Source: Brachionus rotundiformis | Lineage: Eukaryota; Rotifera; Eurotatoria; Ploima; Brachionidae | Reading direction: 5' to 3' | NCBI GenBank assembly: GCA_016802295.1 | Contig: JAESIW010000138.1 | Location: 2,732,539-2,796,538 of the forward strand | DNA: 64,000 nucleotides | In this document: positions 37,004-47,789 of the stretch, one piece after another | Layout: each line of letters opens with the position of its first letter | Position numbering within the stretch: position 1 is the first letter of the stretch | The notes under the pieces: model-generated | What the model saw: the letters and a program-made list of their open reading frames with translations, nothing else | Database searches by the model: none | What the model was told of the DNA's origin: nothing | Position numbers and translations under genes: made by a program

Positions 37004-37528
37004 AGTTAGACCTGATCGTTAAAATTATCTAGTCCCGATTCAATAAGCCCATCATGATTAATAATTTTTAATAAATACAGATTTTTAATGGATAATTTAA
37101 TTTTTATAATTTTTATATATTTTTATGAATAAAAAAATGTAGTTTTAAATAATGTTTTATAAAACTACTTAAACAAAAAAATATGTACTAACTAATTAAA
37201 TTTTTGTTAAAAAGAATTATTCAATTTATTAATAATTTAAAATATAAATAAACAAATAAACTAACGTGACAAAGGTTGCATTATTTTATTTTAAAAATCT
37301 TATGTTCATACTTCAGATATTTATTCTTTTTAAAATTAATGTAATTAAAATTTATACTCAACTATTGGATGATTTTTTAAATCATTTTATTTGTTTTAAA
37401 AGAAAATAATTGTTAGAAATCATCGAAAATTTTGCATGAATGATTCTCTTATTATAAATTAAACATTTAATTTATATAATTTATTAAGAAACTCAATTGA
37501 GAATTTTTTTTGATTTTTAGACAAAAAT
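37004..37528. other. Intergenic between the two VASt paralogues
   Basis: 0.5 kb AT-rich spacer. It ends with TTTTTAG (37514-37520) eight bases before the next start codon, like the spacer before paralogue 1. Confidence 0.5.
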
Positions 37529-39847
37529 ATGTCATCCCGTCGATCAACAAAAAAATGCCTGAAATCTAATTATTCTAACAAAATCAACGAATACAAGTCT
37601 TTAAAAAATGATGGTTATGACCCAGATGATGAGGAAAGATACGGAAGAATTTTGATCAATGACTCATTTGAATTATCTATTTCACATTTGTTTGACTGTT
37701 TGTTTGAATACAATCGATTTTACCAAGAGTTTGCTCAAATTAGAAACATTTCTAGTAAGAAATTTCTAAAAAAATTAACCTTAATTTTAATTAAAATAAC
37801 TAATGTTGAAATAAGATAATTTTTTAGTTATTATTACTAATAAACTTGAATGAACCTCAAGTCAAAATTCGAGAACAAATTATTTAAATTTATAATTTTA
37901 GATTTCAATCCAGGAAGTTGGACTTCAGAAAATAATTTAAGAAAAAAAACTAATCAATTAGAGATTAAAGTAGGTGGCATAGTAGGAAATAAGATATGCA
38001 AAAATACAGAGCATGTGGTATATAATAATTTTTCCATTAATTTTAATTCAAATAATAAATTTATCATTTTGTATAAAAAGAAAGTAGTTAAACAAATAGA
38101 TGACAAGTATTTCATAATTGAGGCTGAAACATTCAGTTCTGGTATCATTTATGTGGACTATTTCAAACTGTGCTACACTTATTGGCTAATTAAAGATAGT
38201 TCTAATAGAACTCGGTTAATTCTACGTGGAATAGTAAGGTATTTACAGAAACCAAACTTTTTCATAAAGAGTAATTTTTTCAAAATTCATAAAATTTGAA
38301 AAAAATTAAGTTTTATTCAGGTATTATTGAAAAGTCTTGTTACGATGGTCTTGAAGAAAATTTTGGTATCATGGCCAACCAACTTAAAAAAGAAGCTAAT
38401 AAAGAAGAGTTTTCGTGCGATGATGAGTTAAGTTTGACTGAACTTAACCAATTTAAAACCAATTCTCATAGCAAGCTAATCTTGGAAACAAAGAAGTCGA
38501 TTGTAAGCAAAAAATTATCATCTAATTCAAAACATGAAAAAACGATATTGACAGCTAGAATGAGCAATTCGATGACTTGTTCAAATTATAATTTAGATAA
38601 AAATGAAAATATATTTCAATTGAAAAAAAAATTAGGAGAAGACTCGAAAGAAAAATCATTAAGTCATAGAATTTTAATGATTATTCTGATTTTTGTGTAA
38701 GTTAAATCTAAATATATAGCTAAAAAACGATCTTTTGATGCTCATCGATCTGATCTGGTAACGAATATAAACAAGTATATAAAATAAGCATAATTAAATT
38801 TGTTTCGCCTTGATTCGGAGAGCTTCTTTTTCCAACTCAAGAAATATTTTTATTAAATTTTGTAATGAAAAAAGACATGTTTAATAATGTTTTTCTTATA
38901 ATTATGGTCATTAAGATATGATAAAAATCATAGAGTTAATCAACAAAAGTTTTATTTTCTTATACCTGTAAATAAATGGATTCAATCAACAATCAAAAGA
39001 TAAAAGAGTTCGTATAAGTCACCTATCTAAAGTATTCATTATAAGTAAAGAAGATTTAATTTTCTCGAGTAAATTTGAAAAATTATATCATCAGATAGAA
39101 AAATCTTAAATAATGTTATGTATTAATTGGTGGAAATATTATATCATAAAATCAGTGATGATTGTAAGTTTGAAATTTAAGAAATTTTTTTCACATAACT
39201 TTTTTAATTCTAGAAATGAAAAATCTTAATTTTAATTAGAAATTTGAGATTTGCATGTTAAAAATTAAAGAAACATATTTTTTTTAATTTTTAGCATTTT
39301 ATTTATTTATTTCAGAAAACACCTCATGGGTGATTTAAAAAAAAAAAGTTCATTTTTTAACATTATAAAACTAAAAAGCAACAAAAAGTTATAATTTTCT
39401 AATTTTTATCTTTTATACAATTGATAATATTTTGATAGTCATATTAATTCAACATTATAATTATTGTTTTTGCGAATTTGTCACTTGAGCTTAGATATCA
39501 AAAGTTATTTTTAAGAAATTAATTAGTTTATGTGTATTAAATTTTAAGTGATTTCAAAATAAAAAATAAAATTTAAAAGATATTCTAAACAACTTAATTA
39601 TCGCCTCTCCATCTTTCTAATCTCATTATTTAATATTCTTGATGATCTAAGAACAGTTATAATTTTAATTATAAATAAAAAGCTCATATCGATTAGCATC
39701 AATCGTAAAAATTTAATTGTATTTTTGATGATAAAATTTTTATTTTTAAGTACGATAACTCTTATTTTTTTTAACCTGATACTACATAAAAAATTATCAA
39801 ATATTGAGAAAGTTGCCAACAGACTTTTAAATTCTCACCGACATTAA
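37529..39847 (+). CDS. Aster-like paralogue 2 without GRAM domain (VASt-TM protein)
   Basis: Five exons: 37529-37754, 37902-38017, 38081-38270, 38321-38696, 39751-39847; 334 aa. Built like paralogue 1 (second exons of both are exactly 116 bp with equal phases). VASt blocks: LINDSFELSISHLFDCLFEY, FNPGSWTSENN, YFIIEAETFSSGIIYVDYF, TRLILRGIVRYLQ and EKSCYDGLEENF. The Cys/His pair before the first VASt strand in Aster (CxC..H) is missing here. The TM segment spans the last splice (ILMIILIFV joined to TITLIFFNLILHKKL). The last exon is reached only by a 1,054-bp intron (38697-39750); its peptide NLILHKKLSNIEKVAN matches NLILYSKLREIEKIA of paralogue 1, which supports the join. More divergent than paralogue 1. 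Confidence 0.82.
38697..39750 (+). other. Last intron of VASt paralogue 2
   Basis: 1.05 kb, the longest intron of this gene family copy. AT-rich; nothing recognised inside. Confidence 0.5.
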
Positions 39848-40076
39848 TTTGATTAAAAAAAGAACTCTCAAAGCTTGGTTAGCTTTAGAGCACTAGCACA
39901 TATTCGAAATTAGACTGATAAAAAATTTCAATTGACGTCTAAAAAAGATAAAATTTTTTTTTTTTGAAAAAAATTTAATTCGTAATACAATAAAATATGA
40001 ATTTAACATTTTACATTTTATTAAATTTTATCATGTAGGACAGATACCATAAATTTTTTTGATTAATTGAATAAAT

Positions 40077-41369
40077 TCAAAAAGCCAACTTTTTCATTAA
40101 AAGATAGACATTTGCATCTTGTTTAAAACCGTACAAATTATTGGCATCACCATGCAACCTCATCAACAGTCCACCAAATGATACATATGCTTTTCTTTAA
40201 ATAAAATTTAATTAAACAATTTTCTTAATTTTTTTAATTTGATTTTTAAAAATTATTAGTTGTTAGTTGTTAGTAAAGTATGGATAAGCCATGCCAGACT
40301 AATGCATTTACAAGTATATTTATTTATATTCCAATGTAAATACATCATCAGGCACGGCTTTTCCAATACTATGTGGGTTTTATTATTTTGTTATTAGAAA
40401 CTAATTAAGAAAACTTACAAATTAGAGGCGCTCTCAGTTGCTGTTTCGTCGCCTTCAATACGATATACTCTACCATGCATCACATACTCAAATTGGTCCG
40501 CTCTACTTGGACTAGTGTCCAAAGGATTATATTCATTATCATCAGTTTGGTCATCTCTCAATTTTGTGCAAATTAACAATCGAAATTTATCACCTTTTGT
40601 AACAACAAAAATTAGCTATAAATAAAATAAAACTCGACAAGAAAAACTGCGTCGTTCAAAATTATAAATCGTTGATAAAATTGTTGATAAGGACTTCAAA
40701 CGCCTTCAAATAACAATACTCTTAAATCTTTCATGAACAAGACCATAAATTTTAAAATTTAAATTTTTTTTTATAAATAAGTAGTTAATTTAGAGCTTAA
40801 ATGGAGCATTTTTTTCTAACCATATTCTCACTTGGTATTTATAGAACATTAACATACGGTCCTATATCTAGCTAGCCAATAGTTTTAAGAGCTATTATCA
40901 AAAAATTGAGATAAAATTATATTAGCTTAGGCCGAATTGAGCTATTCATTTAGACCTTTGTTTTATATAATTAAGACCCGGATTCAGAGTCGTGCTAGTT
41001 CAAGAATCTATCAATAAAAGATAAAATTTACGTTAAAAATTGTGGTAAATTTCGCGAACAGATAATCGGTGCAGTTGTAAAATAAATCATAGATAAAGTT
41101 ATTTGGAGATAATTTTTAACTGACATTTTTTTAAAATGTCTACTTAAAGATAAGATATTTTTATACCTAGAGCCATTGGATATATTTGTGTATTCACATC
41201 AAGTATCAAGTCCATTTTAAATGATTCACTCTCGCAGAATAATCGCGAAACTTGATATAGAATTAAATTTTTATAAAAAATTGATGATAAGGTTACCTCT
41301 ATCAAATTTCTGTCCATCAGGGTCTATATCTTTTACATCAAATATGTCCTCAAAAAGTATATCACCCAT
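40077..41369 (-). CDS. POLR2H: DNA-directed RNA polymerases I, II and III subunit RPABC3 (RPB8)
   Basis: RPB8 is an OB-fold subunit common to all three nuclear RNA polymerases. Four exons: 41369-41297, 41250-41167, 40593-40419, 40194-40077; 149 aa (human 150). The start MGDILFEDIFDVKDIDPDG, the second exon SRLFCESESFKMDLILDVN, the third exon GDKFRLLICTKL..NEYNPL and SRADQFEYVMHGRVYRIEGDE, and the last exon KAYVSFGGLLMRLHGDANNL..VYLLMKKLAF are almost the family consensus. All exons are too short to stand out by length. It is convergent with VASt paralogue 2 (229 bp between stop codons). The last intron (40195-40418) holds an imperfect hairpin. Confidence 0.97.
40277..40370. repeat. Imperfect 36-nt inverted repeat (hairpin) in the last RPB8 intron
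   Basis: Left arm 40277-40312 (AGTATGGATAAGCCATGCC...) and right arm 40335-40370 (...GGCACGGCTTTTCCAATACT) pair along their full length with a few mismatches and one bulge, around a 22-nt AT-rich loop. The arms are much less AT-rich than the intron around them. The shape would suit either a tiny foldback transposon or a microRNA precursor in the sense orientation of RPB8. Confidence 0.75.
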
Positions 41370-42520
41370 TTTTTTAAAATCGACTTAATATGAATTTTAA
41401 ATTTAATTTAAATAAAAAGCATGAAAATTATTTTTGAATTAAAACAACATTTAAAACTTATTGAGTATAATATTTGAATTCAAAGTTTTAAATTTTTGTT
41501 AACATTTTTTCATTTTTAATTTTAAAATATAAAAAAAAAATATTTTTAATTAAGCCGAAAAATTATTTAATATTTAATATAGAAAAAATATCTTTTAACA
41601 AAAAAAACTCAAAACAAACAAATTTCAAAATAAAATAATCTAAAACTTAAAATAATTTTTGAATACTTTTTTCTAATTTGTTATTTGAAATTATTTTGAG
41701 TAAAAAAAGTTAATGGAAAGTAATCACAGACTTTTAAAGAAATAAAAGTCAAATTTGAATAGAAAAATTTAATTTTATTTGTTGACACATAAAAATCTTA
41801 TTGCTGTTTATCTTAAGCTAATTTCTAATTAAGTTAAATTTTCAATTTAAAATATTCATTAAAAAATAATGTCATCTATTTCCTTTTATAATTTGATATA
41901 TGGCTTTTTAGTTTTAACTTATCTTTAGATTAAGATAATGATTCAAAAAATAAATCAGAATTCTTAATACTATTAAAAAATACATCAGAAAATAATAAAT
42001 TAAATAAATTAATCTCTTACTACAGTGCAAATCACTTTTATAAACGTTAAATATATGGTACATTAGGGTTATAATCAAACTAAAATTTCAATAGAAACAA
42101 AAAAATGATTAGTTTAAATTGCTGCAAAAAATATATAACTGATATTGTTGGTATTTATTTTAAGATTAATCTAAAAATTTGTCCTAGTGTTTAGATTTCG
42201 GCAACATATTTTATAGTAAGAAAAAGGAAGTGTTTATGTCCTGAGAGATTGAAAATTTTTTTTTTACTTGAAATGGTATCAATTTAAAAAAATTAATTCC
42301 GAAAGGGAATAGATTATTTATCAATACATCGTAGAAATCGTATTATCTTTAATTTTAATTTTGATTAATTTTTGACTTGAACTATTGGACACCAAGTTTT
42401 TACCACATAACAATTTTTAATTAACCGAACAAATAATTTCTACTATCTCATTTCTTCTAATTTATTCCATTTTTGTACTGTAAATATTGACTGTGAAAAA
42501 AAACTTAAAGTTTTTCTGTT
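41370..42520. other. Divergent intergenic region, RPB8 (-) / UTP25 (+)
   Basis: AT-rich, stops in all frames. Both promoters must lie between 41370 and 42835. No gene seen. Confidence 0.5.
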
Positions 42521-42540
42521 TCTGTAATTTTTCTTTTATA

Positions 42541-42655
42541 GCGAAATGTGCTCCCAAAGGCGACCTCCTATTATGTCGCCTCCCCAAATTTGCTTGCCGT
42601 AGCTTGTTATTATTATCATTATTATCATTATTATTATTACTAATAATAAAATTAT
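42541..42655. mobile_element. Candidate retroposon 3' tail with (TTA/TCA)n microsatellite
   Basis: Sharp GC-richer island: AAGGCGACCTCCT then a self-complementary GGCGAC...GTCGCC stem (42558-42582), then CCCCAAATTTGCTTGCCG, then a run of TTATTATTATCATTATT-type triplets (about 42606-42650). A short stem followed by a triplet microsatellite is how many 5'-truncated LINE copies end. No ORF2 sequence remains upstream, so the call is tentative. Confidence 0.4.
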
Positions 42656-42835
42656 ATTAATTTTTTTAAAAAAAATTTTTGAAAATAAAAACTAAACTTT
42701 TTTTAAGATAATTTTGATGACCACGTTTTTTTAAATATAATAAATGTATAGTTTTTAAAAATAATGCTTTTATTCTCTAATTAATAAAAATTATTATTTT
42801 GAATTTTAAGCTATCCAAAACAAATAGACCTAAAA

Positions 42836-45693
42836 ATGAAGCCACAAAACTCCTCTAAATTAAAGCTTAATAAATTAGATAACAAAGATAGAAATTTTGT
42901 AAAAGCTTTTGGTGAACTTCACCCAATAAATGACTTAGAGTATTGATTTAATTTTTTCCTCTAATTTAAAATGAAATAATAATTTATTAATTTGAGAAAT
43001 GATAACCGAAAAGTCCAAATTGTGTACGATGAAGAATATACAAGAAAAAATTGGTCAAAAAATAAGAAAAATTTTCAAGAAAATACAGCGACCAAAGTAA
43101 GAAGTTAGACAAAATATAATTGAATAATCTTAATTGACATTTTAAGGTAGATGAGGTGCCAGATGAAGATATTAACGATGTTGTAGCTCCTTATCAAATG
43201 CTCTTGGATGATCTTGTTGTCCAAAATTTAGCTGAAGCAAGAAAAAGAAAGATAAATGATGGAAATAAAATAGAAAAAAAAGTTAAAAAAGATATAAAAA
43301 ATCAAAATGGATCAGAAAGTCAAGATGAAACACTTGAAGAATCGAATAGTGACGAAGAGATTGATGAAACAAATATAAATACTTATTCACAGGAGGTTTT
43401 ATGCAAAGATAATCTTGAGTCAGAAGAATTTATAAAAAATGGTAATTTTTTTTTATAAAATAAAAGTTTAAAAAATAGCTTTTAGATCCGTTTCATAAAC
43501 ATTTTGAGAATAATTTAGAAGACAAAATTGTAGAAAAAATTAAAGCCAATTTTTCAGATAAAAATAAATTACAAGAATTAAAACAGAATTTAAAAGTAAA
43601 TTATTTACAAAGCAGAAAAACAATTAGTTTAATTTTTATAATTAGTGGCCAGGTTTAGGTAATCTGATTTACTTTCCAGCTACAGAAGAGACCAAGCAGA
43701 ATTTGGATCCAAAAAAAAATGTGAAAGAAATGTTTGTAAGTATTTTAATAGAAATTTACACTTTTAAGGATAGTTGAAAATCTTTTTCCAAGAACAATTT
43801 AAATTTTTAGTTTAATAATTTAAAATTAAAAATCATTTGATTAGATATTTTTTTAAATATATGATAATAAAAAAATAATTAATTCTTTATATTTTCTGTA
43901 AGATCAAAAAAAGGATCATAGAGCGCTTAAACAATTCAATTGAAGAGACCCTTACCAATCATTTACATCAAGAACCTGATGAACCACCTTCAGATTCTGA
44001 ATTTAAATTGGATACCAAACAAACTGAAATATTAAACATAATATCAAATTACGCTGACTTATATCATTCAGACATTGACGTAAATTTAGACTACAAGGTG
44101 AAATTTACCTATGCCCTGCATTCTTTAAATCATGCTCTAAAGTAAAAACTTCTCTCTCGAAATGTTATTAAATTAAACTTTAAAATTAATTAAAGAACAA
44201 GAAGCCGAATAATAGTTCACAATGATAAATTAAAGCAAAATAAATCAAATTCCGATTTGGAATACAGAGACCAAGGCTTGACCCGCCCCAAAGTCTTAAT
44301 AATAGTTCCTTATAGGAAATTCGCATTAAGATTAATTAAAATTATAATAAGACTTTTAATGAATAAAAATGAAGAATATGTTTCGAATAAAAAAAGGTTC
44401 TTTGATTCTTTTGGTCCCGATGGAGAACAGGATAAATCTGATACTAAAAAAGATGGAAATGAAGAGAGCAAATCTTATCACGATGAGGATTATGACTTTT
44501 TGTTTTCAGGCAATTGTGACGACCACTTCAAAATTGGTCTTTCTGTGTCCAAAAAATCATTGAAATTATTTACGGAATTTTATTCATCAGATATTATAAT
44601 TGCGTCACCATTGGGACTTAAATCTGTGATAGGAGCTGATGGGTACTATTTAAAAGAAAAGAAAATCAAATTTTTAAATTAAGTTGAATTTTAGCGAAAA
44701 CCAGGATCACGATTTTTTGTCTTCAATAGAGCTTTTAATATTGGACAATGCCGATGTATTGTTGATGCAAAATTGGGAACATGTGACAGCAGTGTTTGAT
44801 AATTTACATTTGCAGCCCAAAAAAAGTCACGATACTGACTTTTCCAGAGTACGCTCTTGGTTACTAGATGGCCATGCACGTTTGTACAGACAAACATTGA
44901 TATTTAGCAGAATACCAGCACCACAAATTAACAACATATTTAATAAATATTGCACGAACTTTGGCGGAAAATATCAAATTGATTTGTTAAAAAGCCCCAA
45001 ATACCAATTGGGGTCTATTTGTAAGATTGGTTTTCAATTAGCTCAAGTTTTCAACAAAATAGATTGTGACTCACCTATTGATCTTCCAGAACAACGTTTT
45101 AAATTTTTCACAGAAAAAGTATTTTGCTTATATAAATGTTTTACTTAACTTAATTATTTTTGATAAGATTTTACCAAAATTTAATGATGAAATGATGTCG
45201 CACACTCTAATATTTGTTCCTTCTTACTTTGACTTTGTTAAGTTGAGAAATTATTTTAAAAAAAATGACATAAACTTTATGAATATTTCTGAGTATGGTT
45301 TTTATTTTTTTATATTTTAAAAGAATAAAAAATATCTTTAATTTTAGGTATACAGACAAAAAAAATGTAGAAAAAGCTAGATACTTCTTTTTTCATGGAA
45401 AGGTGCATTTTATGCTGTTGACAGAAAGATTTTACTTTTACAAACGATATAGAATACGTGGTATAAATCATTTAATATTCTATGATTTGCCAAATTATGC
45501 GGAATATTACAGTAGCTTTTGCAATTTTCTTCCAGATCCAAAACGCTTTAAAAATGGCCAACTAGAAACCTTTTCAAGTACGGTTCTTTATTCCCAATTT
45601 GACGCACAAAAGCTTTGTGCAGTAGTTGGACACCAGCGAGCAACTCATATGATAAATTCTGATAAATCAGTGCATATGTTCATGACCGAATAG
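42836..45693 (+). CDS. UTP25: U3 snoRNP-associated protein UTP25 (DEF / digestive organ expansion factor)
   Basis: UTP25 is a nucleolar SSU-processome factor needed for 18S rRNA processing; in vertebrates Def also targets p53 through calpain-3. Ten exons: 42836-42939, 42997-43096, 43147-43441, 43486-43595, 43646-43735, 43903-44141, 44196-44642, 44695-45118, 45168-45292, 45348-45693; 759 aa (human 756). The N-terminus is acidic/Lys-rich. Conserved blocks: DPFHKHFE, YRDQGLTRPKVLIIVP, SNKKRFFDSFG, DDHFKIGLSV, SSDIIIASPLGLKSVIG, DFLSSIELLILDNADVLLMQNW, HTLIFVPSYFDFVKLRNYF, LLTERFYFYKRYRIRGI and the C-terminus VLYSQFDAQKLCAVVG. It is a degenerate RNA-helicase fold without Walker motifs. The last intron donor is 45293 (inside GAG|TAT), which rebuilds SEYTDKKN. 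Confidence 0.96.
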
Positions 45694-46058
45694 CCAAAGT
45701 TTTTATTTTAATAAAAAATTTGTAAAAATCTCGCTTTATTTAATTAAAATTTTATGTAAAAGAGATAGCTTTCTGAAAAAAAAATTCAAGCTTTTAAAAA
45801 ACTAAAAATCAGCCAAAAATTTCATCAATAAGATTTAAAAATTATTTTAAAAGTCAAAATTTTTGTTTTGTCAAGATCTAGTTATACTTTTCCTTATTTT
45901 AGTTCTATTTTAATATACTAATTCATTTACAGGTTAATTTTGGCGAATTATTGTAATTCTGATAAATAAATAAGAAAAGTCTATTCTAATATACCTCTTA
46001 AAAATATTCAGTAGTAGAAATAGTAATAGTTATGAGACTGCAGTATAGAAATGTGTAC
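45694..46058. other. UTP25 3' flank, no gene seen
   Basis: AT-rich 3' UTR and spacer; polyadenylation candidate AATAAA near 45711. Nothing else recognised. Confidence 0.45.
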
Positions 46059-46512
46059 TAATGCCTATCGGCATTTAACTCTATAAGAGCTGTGTCAGTC
46101 TTTCGTTTCTTCTCTGTCGATTCCCCCTATGAAGCCATTAACTGTCCCTGAGTTGACAACACTTTGCGGTTAAGCATTCCGATTTGAAACCACTCTGTTG
46201 GTCAGAAAGTTATATCTTGATGTAGCTTGTTTGCAAATTTCTTTCTCTAGTTTCATGTTATGTTAAGTCCAGATTCAGACTTGTAGCCAGGTTCACACCT
46301 TTCATTAGGTTAATCTTCTCATGACGCTTGACTATTTTTAACATTTGAATAAGATGCCCTCTTGATCTACGATTTTCTAAGCTCATTAAGTCCAAAGACC
46401 TTAGCCTTATTTGGTATGACTTTTCCTCCAAACATTGGACTAACTTTGTCGCTCTTCTTTGGACTCTTTCGATGATGTTAATGCCAGCTTTCTTTAAAGG
46501 GTATTTAAATTT
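46059..46512 (-). mobile_element. 3' end of a LINE ORF2 (reverse-transcriptase-encoding) copy, decayed
   Basis: Minus strand from about 46510 to 46290 reads without stop: KKAGINIIERVQRRATKLV, YQIRLRSLDLMSLENRRSRG, HLIQMLKIVKRHEKIN. This is the conserved C-terminal segment of LINE polymerases (ERVQRRATKL...L..L.LRR..). After a break the tail continues as KQATSRYNFLTNRVVSN, then VVNSGTVNGFIGGID, in the expected order. A short ATGCC..GGCAT stem (about 46072-46085) and an imperfect triplet run (about 46005-46025) lie where the element's 3' end should be. Several stops and frameshifts make it inactive. Confidence 0.8.
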
Positions 46513-46558
46513 TGAATTTTATTTATACGAGATTCGTTTCATATAAATATTTCTTGTA

Positions 46559-46822
46559 AGGTTCCCCAAATCATAAACCGTAGTTAAAATTTGGCTGTTT
46601 TTGAGCTCTAATAAGTCAAGTCCGTTACGAAAATATTATTCCAAAAATGTTTTATTTTGTAGAATAAACTCTGCTCTACAAAAGTTGACATTCAAAAATC
46701 CTAAGCTAACTTCGCTAGAAATTTTCATTTTACACTTAGGATAAAATTTTTAAATTTTTTAGATCATCATTTAATGGAGGAATAAAATTTAAAGATACTA
46801 GAATTTATGATTTGGGGCACCT
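46559..46822. mobile_element. 264-bp MITE with AGGT(G/T)CCCCAAATCATAAA terminal repeats and TA duplication
   Basis: The left end 46559-46577 and the right end 46804-46822 are inverted copies of AGGTKCCCCAAATCATAAA, differing at one base. Each end is flanked by TA (46557-46558 and 46823-46824), the target duplication of Tc1/mariner-type transposases. No coding capacity. It lies 47 bp from the LINE fragment. Confidence 0.8.
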
Positions 46823-46824
46823 TA

Positions 46825-47789
46825 AAAATCGAATAAATTTATCTTTAAGTATCTTAATTTAGTCAATTGGAAATTAGCCTCTCAATTTACAAATATCAAA
46901 GTTTGTTTATTTTCAAAAAGAGTTTACTAAGAAAGATTAATTGTTCAAGTGATAGAAATTAATTTTTAGTTTTATCTAGTCTGAATGAATGGAAAATATT
47001 CAAATCTCAAAAAAAAGCTTTTTTTACGAAAATTTAAGAATAATTACCAAAATTTGTTTTTACTTGTTAAATGACATTTAAAATATGAGGAATTATTTAG
47101 GTTCAGTAAACCAATTTCTAGATTTATTTATTCAGGTAAGAAAATGTAATGAAAAGTCAGTGTTTCTTAAGAGTTTTTATCAATTTAATAATTTTTATAA
47201 CATTTAAATATATGATTTAAATAAAATAGCATTTTAGAGAGTAATTTTAAAATATTTTCGAATCCGGTATCGACGCTATTTTTAAAAGGTGTTAATCCAA
47301 TTGCCATTTTTTTTGTTATTTCATTAGTTTGGTGTAAAGTTTGGTGTAAAATCAATCAATGACACTTTTGACAATTTCTTATTAAAATCAGTGAACCAAC
47401 TCAAATATTGAAAAGTTGATAATTTTCTCCTTTTTTATTTATTTAAATGAATATATTAATTAAAAATTTAAAAATAACTTTGTCTTCATAATTAAAAAAA
47501 ATAATTTTTTAGATAATTTATAAAGGTAATTACTTACAACTATTTTTTCTACGCAATTTTGACTTTTTTTCTACGAAAAACTTTTCAATTCTTATTTCTT
47601 AAAATACAAGTCAAACTCGATAGAATTTAATACTAATAAAAAATTATGATTTTATGCAGAATGGAATTTATTATCTAAATCTATTAGCTTTTAAAAAACT
47701 CGTTATCTACCCAGCTAGCTGCAAAATAAGCCTATAAAGCATTAAATACACAAAACTTTTCTAAAAATAATAATCCTAGATTTAACAAA
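46825..47789. other. Intergenic upstream of calpain 1
   Basis: AT-rich. It holds a short tandem duplication, TTTGGTGTAAA repeated twice near 47328-47351. Otherwise nothing recognised; promoter of calpain 1 expected. Confidence 0.5.

Noticed and set aside
39598..39819. Minus-strand ORF across the end of VASt paralogue 2
   Set aside because: It is antisense to the last exon (39751-39847), whose plus-strand reading matches paralogue 1.
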